Of a DNA stretch of 64,000 bases, positions 47,101 to 57,489 are shown in pieces. The notes beneath the pieces were generated by a model, which had not been told where the DNA came from, did no database searches, and worked only from the letters and a program-made list of their open reading frames with translations. The first letter of the stretch is position 1, and each line of letters starts with the position of its first letter. The stretch is from Parietaria judaica (lineage: Eukaryota; Streptophyta; Magnoliopsida; Rosales; Urticaceae), in NCBI GenBank assembly GCA_954871525.1, contig OX940867.1, positions 19,445,343 to 19,509,342 of the forward strand. The letters are read 5' to 3'. A program made the position numbers and the translations under genes.

Positions 47101-49839
47101 AATAATACCACCCTAATGAAGGTCTAGAAACTCAAATTTCATCAAGAACGTATCGTGTTTGCTCTCGTAAGAAAACCAATTTTTAACATTTTTGGGTAAT
47201 TATGTTATCCCGATAAAATTTTGAAATAGAAACTACGAGATAGTGCTTCTCTATTTAGGGATTAAAATGATTAAATATGATACAATTACACATTATTAAG
47301 CATTTTGAAGATATTGTTTTGTTTAAAATATCGTTTAATTAGGGTTCTTTCGCGTAAATGGGAAAAAGACTCAATTTTGTTTGGAGCACGCATAAGTTGT
47401 TGAAACTGGGTTTTAAAAGAGCTCCAAAAACTTTTAATGCCAAAACTAACCCAATCTATAATACTACCACCCTAATAAAGGTCTAGCAACTCAAATTTCA
47501 TCAAGAACACATTGAATTTGTGCTCGTAAGAAAACCAATTTTTAACGCTTTTCGGTAATGATTTTGACCCGTTAACCGCTTGATGCAGAAACTACGAGAT
47601 AGGGCTTTGTTATTTAGGGATTAAAATAAGTAAATGTGATACAATTACACATTATTAAGCATTTCTAAGTTCATGATTTTTTTAAAATATCGTTTAATTA
47701 GGGTTCTTTCGTGTAAACCAGGAAAAAGACTAAGTTTTTATTTTTTTTTAGCACGCATTAATTGTTCAAAGTTTGTTTTAAAAGAGCTCCAAAAACATTT
47801 AATGCCAAAAATATCAAAATTTATAATAATACCACCCTAATGAAGGTCTAGAAACTCAAATTTCATCAAGAACGCATCATATTTGGGCTCGTAAGAAAAT
47901 TAATTTTTAACATTTTTCGGTAATGATTTTAACTTGTTAATAGCTTGATGCAGAAACTACGAGATAGGGATTTTCTATATATGGATTAAAATAAGTAAAT
48001 GTGATACAATTACCCATTATTAAGCAATTTGAAGTTCATGTTATGTTTAAAATATCGTTTAATTAGGGTTCTTTCGCGTAAAATGGGAAAAAGACTCAGT
48101 TTTTTTTTCGAGCATGCATTAATTGTTGAAACTCGGTTTTAAGAGAGCTCCGAAATGTTTTAATGCCAAAATTAACCCAATTTAAAACAATACCACCCTA
48201 ATGAAGGCCTAGAAACTCAAATTTAATCAAGAACGCATCGTGTTTGCTCTCGTAAGAAAACCAATTTTAAAATTTTTCGGTAATTATTTTAACCCGTTAA
48301 AATTTTGATATAGAAACTACGAGATAGTGCTTCTCTATTTAGGGATTAAAATGAGTAAATATTATACAATTACACATTATTAAGCATTTTGAAGATCATG
48401 TTTTGTTTATAATATCATTTAATTAGGGTTCTTTTGCGTAAATGGGAAAAAGACTCAGTTTTTTTTGGAACACGCATAAATTGTTGAAACTGGGTTTTAA
48501 AAGAGGTCCAAAAACTTTTAATGCCAAAACTAACCCAATTTATAATACTACCACCCTAATGAAGGTCTACGAATTCAAATTTTATCAAGAACGCATCGTA
48601 TTTGGGCTCGTAATAAAACCAATTTTTAACACTCTTCGGAAATGATTTTGACCCGTTAACAGCTTGATGCAGAAACTACGAGATAGGGATTTGCTATATA
48701 GGGATTAAAATAAGTAAATGTGATACAATTACACATTATTAAGAATTTTGAATTGCATGTTTTGTTTAAAATATCGTTTAATTAGGGTTCTTTCGCGTAA
48801 AATGGGAGAAAGACTTAGTTTTTTTTGGAGCACGCATTAATTGTTGAAACTCGGTTCTAAGAGAGCTCAAAAATCATTTAATGCAAAAACTAACCCAATT
48901 TATAATAATACCACCCTAATGAAGGTCTAGAAACTCAAATTTCATCAAGGATGCGTCGTGTTTGCTCTCGTAAGAAAACCAATTTTTAACATTTTTCGGT
49001 AATTATGTTAACTCGTTTAAATTTTGATATAGAAACTACGAGATAGTGCTTCTCTATTTAGGGAGTAAAAAGAGTATATATATTACAATTACACATTATT
49101 AAGCATTTTGAAGATCTTGTTTTGTTTAAAATATCGTTTAATTAGGGTTCTTTCGCGTAAATGTGAAAAAGACTCAATTTTCTTTGGAGCACACATAAAT
49201 TGTTGAAACTGGGTTTTAAAAGAGCTCCAAAAACTTTTAATGACAAAACTAACCCAATCTATAATACTACCACCATAATAAAGGTCTAGCAACTCAAATT
49301 TCATCAAGAACGATCGTATTTGGGCTCGTAAGAAAACCAATTTTTAACACTTTTCGTTAATGATTTTGACCCGTTAACAGCTTGATGCAGAAACTACGAG
49401 ATAGGGCTTTGCTATTTAGGGATTAAAATAAGTAAATGTGATACAATTACACATTATTAACTATTTCTAAGTTCATGTTTTGTTTAAAATATCGTTTAAT
49501 AAGGGTTCTTTCGCGTAAACCAGGAAAAAGACTAAGTTTTTATTTTTTTAGCACACATTAATTGTTGAAACTGGGTTTTAAAAGAGCTCCAAAAACTTTT
49601 AATGCCAAAACTATCAAAATTTATAATAATACCGCCCTAATGAAGGTCTAGAAACTCAAATTTCATCAAGAACGCATCATATTTAGGCTCGTAAGAAAAT
49701 TAATTTTTAAACATTTTTTGGTAATGATTTTAACCCGCTAACAGCTTGATGCAGAAACTACGAGATAGGGATTTACTATATAGGGATTAAAATAAGTAAA
49801 TGTGATACAATTACACATTATTAAGCATTTTGAAGTTCA
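41178..49839 (+). repeat. Satellite array, ~360-bp monomer, five-monomer higher-order repeat of ~1804 bp
   Basis: The phase mark TTAATTAGGG recurs at 41204, 41564, 41924, 42283 and 42647, then again at 43007. The five monomers differ from each other clearly, but the block recurs almost unchanged at 43007, 44812 and 46616 (spacings 1803, 1805, 1804, 1803 to 48419). From 48419 come four divergent monomers (48419, 48778, 49138, 49496) outside the higher-order pattern. AT-rich and non-coding; the few ORFs are incidental. Each monomer holds TTAGGGTT and a GAAACTACGAGATAG-type block. The left edge abuts a truncated LTR and the right edge is a CACTA terminus. A centromeric or pericentromeric location is inferred, not shown. 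Confidence 0.95.
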
Positions 49840-49875
49840 CACTAGTACAAATTGTTGATCCTACTACAAAGTTTC

Positions 49876-52056
49876 TGTTGGGATTTATGCACACAAAGGA
49901 GACGTGAAGGACCTTTTAGCAAATGAAATAGTTTATGGCTTAAGTACTTATTGTAATAATACGATTATGTCCTTTTGCTGAAAATTAATTAAAGATTAAA
50001 TATTCATCCTTATATTTAAGTTTGAGTTTGTACATATTTGTCTATGCCCTGAAACTGTCATCAACTAAAGAAGAGTTAAGTACAGACTTAACAAGATACC
50101 TCTTCTTGATTAGTTTGAAATAATTAGTTCACAATCTCAGGATCGATCGGGCAATCGAATCTGATCTATGATTGTTTGAATAGACTATTGATATCCGATT
50201 TTGTGGTATTGAGAGTTGTGACTCTAGTAGTTTATTCTTGATGTCTTATTGAAGACATTGAACGAGACCAGTAACACTTTGAAGTTTGAGATAAAACCGT
50301 TTAATTACTCGAAACTTCAAAATCAGAAACAAGGGGTGTTTTCGTAATTACCTAAATCCTGAAGTGAGTACATAGCTTCTTGTAACACTTTATGACATTT
50401 GATTAGTCAATGGGCAAGATCCAATGTAAAGGATTAAAGCCCGACAGTTGGTGTCATAATACTGTTTCGTTGAACTGTGTGATTCACAGATATGGAATTT
50501 GTGTTTAAAGAATGCCTTCGCATTAGTATCACATCATGCTTTGTTCTTCGAAGTGTGAACAAATAAACCGGGCCTGGTATTTAGTGAATAACATATTCTC
50601 TAAATAAAACATGTGACATGTTGTGACATCTCACTTTATGTTTTTCTCGTTCACAAACAACAAAGGAGTTGATGAAATAATAACCAAGGGGTAAAACGGT
50701 AATTTTACAATTCCTCTTGGTTACCGATACACACAAAGGGTAATATCGTAAAATGCACCGTGGACCGTGTGAAGATTAATTGTATCACATCAAACAAAAA
50801 TAGAAACGCATATGAACTTAGAGATTTTCAATATTGGTCCTTTAGTGGAATCGACTAATATTAGGAATTGAATGTTCGGAAAAGTTTGTGAACTTTTTGT
50901 CCGGACTTTATTCTAAAGCTTCGTTCGTGTGGGTCCATGAGGTCTCAATGTTAGACTTTCGGAAGAGATTTTGATGAACAAAATTCGTGTTAGAAATATA
51001 TAAGGTATGATTTATTGTAATCATATTAAGTTCAATTAATGAATTGAAATATTTCTAAGTAAGGAATTGGTATGAACAAATATTCTCCTAGTCGATTTTT
51101 CTCATGATCAAATAAATAAATTGTTATTTTGATCACCTTTATTAAATAGTAGAAGTTGCATGATAATAATTATGTAAATTACAATTTAATAAATAAAAGG
51201 TGGAGAAAAATAGTTGCTTAATTCCCATCGGTTAATCTTGTCATGAGAGGATTGATGATGTGTCATCATATCATCCATAGATTAAATGCATGGTGATTGG
51301 AAGAGAATATTGTAACACTTGGAAGACATGCATGACATGCAATTCATGTCACCTTCCACACTTGGAAGACATGCATGTTTTTAGTTTTAATGTTGATTAA
51401 AATCAATGTGTTCATGTACCATGAGAGGAGAGATGAGTCTCATAACATTAGAGAGAGCTTGAAAATCGTTTTAAAGGGAAAAAGAGGAGAAATCGGAATA
51501 GCTCCTACGTTCTTGTTGAAGAATCGGAATAGCTCCTACGTTCTTGTTGAAGAATCGGAATAGCTCCTACGTTCTTGTTGAAGAATCGTATAGCTCCTGC
51601 GTTCTTATTGAAGAACCGCTATAGCTCCTATTGTATTACCGCTATAGCTCCTACGTTCTCTTGTAGAACCGATATAGCTCCTACGTTCTCCTCTCTCTCT
51701 TGTTCATATAGAGCCCACCCTCTAAATCTCACAAAACCCCGAAAGCCATAACATTGATTCTATCGTGGTTGTTTGATTGAAGACGGAGGGAAGACTCGTG
51801 AAGAGCGACGACGTAAACCGTGTATAAATCCGGATTTGTGAGTATCCTAATCTTATAATTAGTTATATGATTTATCGGATTTACTCTCGCTCGTTTACGT
51901 ATTGAAATTATTTTGCATGTTCTTATGAATGTCGTTTTCATCGTTATGGTTATTTTAATATTCGAAAATGAGTTTTCATATTAAACCGAAATTTGAACTT
52001 CCACCGCAATGTGTTGCGTTCATTATTTCTATTAAAAAGTTAATACCGATCCAAGA
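49876..52056 (+). repeat. 5' LTR of the second copia
   Basis: 2181 bp, TGTTGGGATTTATGC to CCGATCCAAGA. It contains a 31-bp minisatellite at about 51490-51690 in its 3' third and a duplicated CACTTGGAAGACATGCATG (about 51317 and 51358). Confidence 0.93.
51488..51690 (+). repeat. 31-bp minisatellite in the LTR, about seven units
   Basis: Unit GAATCGGAATAGCTCCTACG plus TTCTTGTTGAA. The first three copies are nearly perfect; later ones degrade. The 3' LTR has fewer copies (about 59110-59260), which accounts for much of the length difference between the LTRs. Confidence 0.85.
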
Positions 52057-52075
52057 AATAGTATCAGAGCCATAA
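52057..52075 (+). other. Primer-binding site of the second copia
   Basis: AATAGTATCAGAGCCATAA right after the 5' LTR end. It corresponds to the usual TGGTATCAGAGCC tRNA-Met site with TGG changed to TAG. Confidence 0.8.
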
Positions 52076-53499
52076 TTAGCGTTGAAACGACGTGCAAAAT
52101 AATTTTACGTAAAATTTTATATGCATGCGATTATATAAGTAGTTAGGTGTTGGCGTTTTTGTGTGCATATATTGTTGAATGTATGAATGTGAATGTGAAT
52201 GGATCCTTTTCAAAATGGCCCTAGGATTGTTTCCGGCTATCATCCCGGTTTTATTTTTATTAGAGAAATTGTGAGCCTCATTTTGGAAGGACATAGGAAT
52301 ATGTAAATGTTATTTAATTTTCCGGAGGACACGAAGAACCGCGACGAGGCAAGAAGAACGGAGTTGTTTTTCCGGGCATGGCCGTGCGTTTTTTAACACA
52401 CGTGAGTTAGCCGGGGTAACCTCGTAACCCACTATTGTTTGGAAAATGTTCCGGACAATTTTAAGATAATTAAATTGCGCTTATTCATTTATTTTGAAAT
52501 AAAATGTGATATAATATATGACTTAATTATTTTTATGGAAAAATGTTATTTTTGAGAAAAATAAAAATTAAGAAAATATACTATATAGTCACATATTTTT
52601 AAAATATTATAAGCGCCATTTATATATTTGAGTGGGAGAGATATTGATCTTTAAGGTTGAAAAACGGAAACTAGAGATCTCGGCAAAATGACGAAGGAGA
52701 TAAAGCTAGTTTATTTTTTATGTATTATGTCTATGGGTTGTAATTTTAGAAATGGGCCATTAGAGAAGTTAAATTTATGCTTTAAATTTATTTATGCTTC
52801 TCGCATTTCACGTCACACGTCATATAGGATAGGACGCCAACATCTTGTATAACTATGTCATATTCATGCATCATTGGAGTTTGGTTTATAAACGTAGTTA
52901 TAAAAGTTAAACTCAATGAACAAAATTTGATTTTTGTAAAAACTAAGTGGGAGGGTTGTTTTTCGCTCAAATAACCCACGGTCCCCGACATAGATTTGAT
53001 ACCGGAGTGTGTGATGGACTAAGAGTCACCCTAGTGGCCCTCCCTTTAATGGGAGTACTCCGGAATCGCTCGCTTATTAGATCGTTAACGAACTAAGCCT
53101 AAAAGAGTAACGATGAGGCGGGGCCTCTTCTAGGTGGACCGTTCTCAAAGTAACTTGGATAAGGCCCATATGTCGGTTACACACTTAGACTTATTTCTAA
53201 TGTAATCCTCCCTAGAGGCAATGCATTAGAAATAAGTGACCAAATTTTTATGGTAATTAATTTGGACTAGGAGTTATGACTTCTTGGAAAGTTCAAATTA
53301 AATAGTGATGCGTCACGACTATGAAAGGCGATTAATTACGGTTTCCCCTAGGAAAAGTAATTAATCATTTTGTTCACAATACCATGGAATCAAAATATCA
53401 TTTTCACAAATAACTATAAGGATTGTTAATGCATCATGATTATTTCAAATATAGCAAATGTCTAAAATATATTTTTTCTTTTAAATTATTTTCAGCATA
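52076..53499 (+). other. 5' leader of the second copia
   Basis: About 1.4 kb without a major ORF. It holds GAGTCACCCTAG at 53023-53034, the 12-base motif also present in the leader of the first copia, here followed by TGGCCCTCCCTTTAATGGGA. Likely carries packaging or translation signals; this is inference. Confidence 0.7.
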
Positions 53500-54132
53500 A
53501 TGTCTTTGAACCTGCTCGCAACTATTTTGAGCACTAACAAACTCGAGGGTGAGAATTACGTTGATTGGAAACGTAACCTTGACATCGTATTGACGGTGGA
53601 AAAGCACAAGTATGTTCTCACTACCCCGTGTCCTGAAGCTCCGAGTGATGACTCGAGCAAAGAGGACAAGGACGCCTATGATGCCTGGATTAGATCCGAT
53701 GAGATTGCTAGGTGCTACATTCTAGCATCTATGAGCAATGTGTTGCAACAATATCACCGGGACATATCCACGGCATGTGACATGCTATTTAATCTCCATG
53801 AGATGTTTGGATGTCACGGGCGTCAGGCGAGGCAGCAAGCTATCCGGAATTTTATGAATTACCGGATGAAGCCAGGAACTCCTGTTCGTGACCACATGCT
53901 AACGATCATTGGACACTTGAACGAGATGGAAATTCTTGGGTCTGAGATCGATGGAGTCACTAAGATCGATATGATCTTAGAGACTCTGTCGGACTCCTTC
54001 GATAGCTTCCGTCTGAATTACTCCATGAATAAACTCGAATATACTGTATCCGAGCTTATGAAAGAGTTGCAGACTACCGAGGGACTCCTTCCGAATAACA
54101 AGAGGAAGAATGGAGTAGCCAATGTTGCTTAA
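53500..54132 (+). pseudogene. copia gag (UBN2-type), ends at a premature TAA
   Basis: Capsid part of the polyprotein, which assembles the particle that packages element RNA. ATG at 53500; the early block NKLEGENYVDWKRNLDIVL is typical of plant copia gag. 210 codons, then TAA at 54130-54132. The same frame continues open after the stop into a Lys-rich linker and the zinc knuckle [14 protein letters not shown] (54274-54315), so the stop looks like a point mutation rather than a natural gag end. Confidence 0.9.
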
Positions 54133-55890
54133 CACAAGGCCTCCACCTCTGGGACTAAGAAGGCAAAGAAAGGTCCTAAAAATGCCAACCGAACGGGATC
54201 CAAAGCGCTTCATAAGAAGGCTAAGGATGCTAAGGGCAAGAGTGTCACAAAGGTGGACAAGTCTAAGCACAAGTGCCACCATTGTGGAGAAGTCGGCCAT
54301 TGGCGAAGGAACTGTCCTACCTATCTCAAGACTGTCAAAGAGAAGGGTATGAGCCTCGTTACTCAAGCGTGTTACATTACAAACAAAGAAATACCCTGGA
54401 TATTAGATTGCGGGGCTTCTGACCATATTGTATGTAACTTGAATGGTTTCAGGCAAACCCGACGCTTAAGTGATGGGGAGTTCACGTTCAACTGGGGAAA
54501 TGGAACGAATGTCGGTGCAAGATCAGTTGGGACCTTAACGCTTAAGTTTGGGGATAAGACTTTATTATTGAATGAAGTTTATTATGTACCGGATTTTAGC
54601 AAGAACCTTGTTTCTTTTGGTCGTTTAGAAGAACAATCTTTCAAGTTAAAAGTCAATAGCGGTATTGAAATTTATCTTGATAATTCGTTCATTACTAAAG
54701 CTCATCGGATCAATTGTATATATTACTTATATCCGGATGAACCGACTATCTTCGATACCGAAGTGAATAACGATTCAAACAGGAAGTGCAAAAGATCTCA
54801 TATTGATGAGACTAATGACACATATCTGTGGCACTTACGTCTTGGACACATTGGTCTTGACAGGATTAAGAGATTAGCAAGAGAAGGTCCTTTGCAATCT
54901 CTAAATGTGGGATCTTTCCCTACATGTGAATCTTGTCTCAAAGGCAAAATGACTAAGAGACCTTTCTCATCGAAAGGTGAAAGAGCCACACAAGTATTGG
55001 AACTCGTACATACCGATGTATGTGGACCAATCAACATCCAGGCAAGAGCAGGTTATGAATACTTCGTAACCTTCACTGATGACTTCTCACGTTTTGGTCA
55101 TGTCTTTCTTATGCGAAACAAACCCGATACTTTTGAAATGTTCAAGCAGTATCGGGCATTGGTTGAAAAGCAAAGAGAGAAACAGATCAAAACATTACGA
55201 TCCGATCGTGGTGGAGAGTACTTGCCTGGAGAGTTCGAGGACCTACTTAAAGAAGAAGGTATTCATTCTCAGCTTACAGCACCTGGCACCCCACAGCAAA
55301 ATGGAGTGTCAGAGAGAAGGAATCGAACTCTGTTGGATATGGTGAGGTCAATGATGAGTTACTCATCACTTCCTGATTCGTTCTGGGGATATGCCTTGGA
55401 AACGGCAGCTTACATTCTGATCCAAGTTCCGTCAAAGACGGTTCCTGGTACGCCTTATGAAAGATGGTGTGGTAGAAAATCTTTTTTAAACCACATCAAA
55501 ATCTTGGGTTGCCCAGCACATGTGCTAAGGCAAAAGACTAGTAAGTTAGCTAGTCGGTCAGAATTGTGCCTTTTCGTAGGATATCCTAAGGGAACAAAAG
55601 GGTACATATTCTATAGTCCCGCCGACAAGAAAACGTTTGTCAGCACGAACGCTAGGTTTCTTGAGGAGGACTTTATTAATAATGCAGTACCCAGAAGCAG
55701 ACTTGTGCTTAAAGAAATGTTGGGTGAAGTAATAAGTACTCCACAAATTAGGATAAGTCCTACACCAACACTGGAAAGACCACAATCGGAAACTGAGCAG
55801 ACTGTGAATCGTCGCAGTCAAAGGGCCGTACGTCCGCCTAACCGATACATGCTACTCGGTGAAGCTCATATAGCTGTCGCAAACAAATAG
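54133..55890 (+). pseudogene. copia zinc knuckle, protease and integrase
   Basis: In the same frame as gag. Order: CCHC knuckle (CX2CX4HX4C); protease [14 protein letters not shown] at about 54397, where the usual DSGA is DCGA; GAG-pre-integrase [20 protein letters not shown]; integrase with [50 protein letters not shown] and [18 protein letters not shown] (DDE residues intact); then the C-terminal [20 protein letters not shown] at 55888-55890 interrupts before the reverse transcriptase, same frame continuing. Otherwise uninterrupted. Confidence 0.93.
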
Positions 55891-57475
55891 ATAGATGATC
55901 CTGCATCATTCTCCCAAGCGATGTCTTGTTCCGAAGCAAACCTATGGCTTGAAGCCATGAACGTTGAAATGCATTCGATGCACACCAACGAAGTCTGGAA
56001 ACTTGTGGATCCAACCGAAGGTATTAGACCTGTCGGATGTAAATGGATCTATAAGAAGAAAAGAGGTGCAGATGGAAATGTAGAGACATTCAAAGCGCGA
56101 CTTGTGGGAAAGGGTTTTACCCAAAGAGAAGGTATTGACTATGAAGATACCTTCTCGCCAGTCGCAATGCTAAAGTTCATCCGCATTCTTTTATCCATTG
56201 CTGCCGCCCTTGATTATGAAATATGGCAGATGGATGTCAAGACTGCCTTCTTGAATGGCAACCTTGATGAGCGCATTTATATGGCTCAACCAGACGGGTT
56301 CGTGGAGAAAGGCCAAGAGGGCAAGGTTTGTGAGTTGCTAAAGTCTATTTATGGACTTAAGCAAGCATCTATATCGTGGAATATTAGATTCGACGAGACT
56401 GTAAAAGGCTACGGCTTTGAGCAGTCTATAGATGAGCCATGCGTTTATAAAATGATAAACAACGGCAAAGTGGTTTTCCTGGTTCTTTATGTCGATGACA
56501 TACTACTCATTGGGAATGACGTAGGAAAGTTATCAGAGGTTAAAATCTGGTTGTGAAAGCAGTTTGATATGAAGGATCTCGGAGAAGTTGCTTACATTTT
56601 GGGGATTCAGATCTTCAGAGATCGGAAGAACCGAAAAATTAGCGCTTTCTCAAGCATCTTATATTGATAAGGTGATGGATCGCTTCAATATGCAAAACTC
56701 CAAGAAAGGTTTATTACCTTTTTGTCATGGAGTGCACCTTTCTAAAAAGCAGTCTCCAAAGACTCCTCAAGAGGAAGAGGACATGAGACATGTTCCTTAC
56801 GCCTCAGCCATAGGAAGTCTCATGTATGCGATGCTTTGCACAAGACCAGATATTTGTTACGCAGTAGGCGTGGTGAGCCGATTCCAGTCAAACCCTGGAC
56901 CCGAGCACTGGATTGCTGTCAAGCATATTCTCAAGTATCTTCGGAGAACGAGAAATTATATGCTTGCATATTCAGGTCATGACCTAACTGTGACGGGATA
57001 TACCGATTCCGACTTTCAAGCGGATAAGGATTCCACGAAATCCACTTTGGGATCTGTGTTTATCCTGAATGGTGGATCCTTGGTCTGGAGGAGTATCAAG
57101 CAATCTTGCATTGCTGACTCGACCATGGAAGCCGAATATGTGGCGGCTTGTGAAGCCGCAAAAGAGGCTGTTTGGCTTCGCAATTTCTTAAAGTACTTGG
57201 AAATTGTTCCAAGTGTCAGCAGGCCCATTACACTTTATTGTGATAACAGTGGGGCCGTTGCTAACTGTAGGGAACCAAGAAGTCATAAAAGCTCGAAACA
57301 CATAGAACGGAAATATCACCTTATTCGAGCTATTGTTAAAAGAGGAGACGCGGACGTGAAGAAGATCTCAATGTTGGACAACCTTGCAGATCCGTTTACG
57401 AAGGCTTTAACGAGTAAAGTTTTCGATAGACACCTGGAAGGCTTAGGAGTGAAAGATCATTCACATCTCCTTTGA
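55891..57475 (+). pseudogene. copia reverse transcriptase and RNase H, one stop and one frameshift
   Basis: Continues the gag-pol frame. Seen: VWKLVDPTEG, CKWIYKKKRGADG, ARLVGKGFTQREGIDY, MDVKTAFLNGNLDERIYM, SIYGLKQASISWN and LYVDDILLIGND (YVDD at 56488-56499). A TGA falls at 56554-56556 after KIWL. An extra base in the A-run 56634-56638 shifts the frame. The rest (LALSQASYIDKVMDRF, PDICYAVGVVSRF, YTDSDFQADKDSTKS, STMEAEYVAACEAAKEAVW, CDNSGAVANC, NLADPFTKAL) is open to the natural stop at 57473-57475. Confidence 0.93.
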
Positions 57476-57478
57476 GTC

Positions 57479-57489
57479 AAGTGGGACTT
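57479..57489 (+). other. Polypurine tract of the second copia
   Basis: AAGTGGGACTT directly before the 3' LTR start TGTTAGG. Confidence 0.85.

Noticed and set aside
48442..48645. 67-codon ORF in the satellite
   Set aside because: Not kept open in other monomers; incidental.
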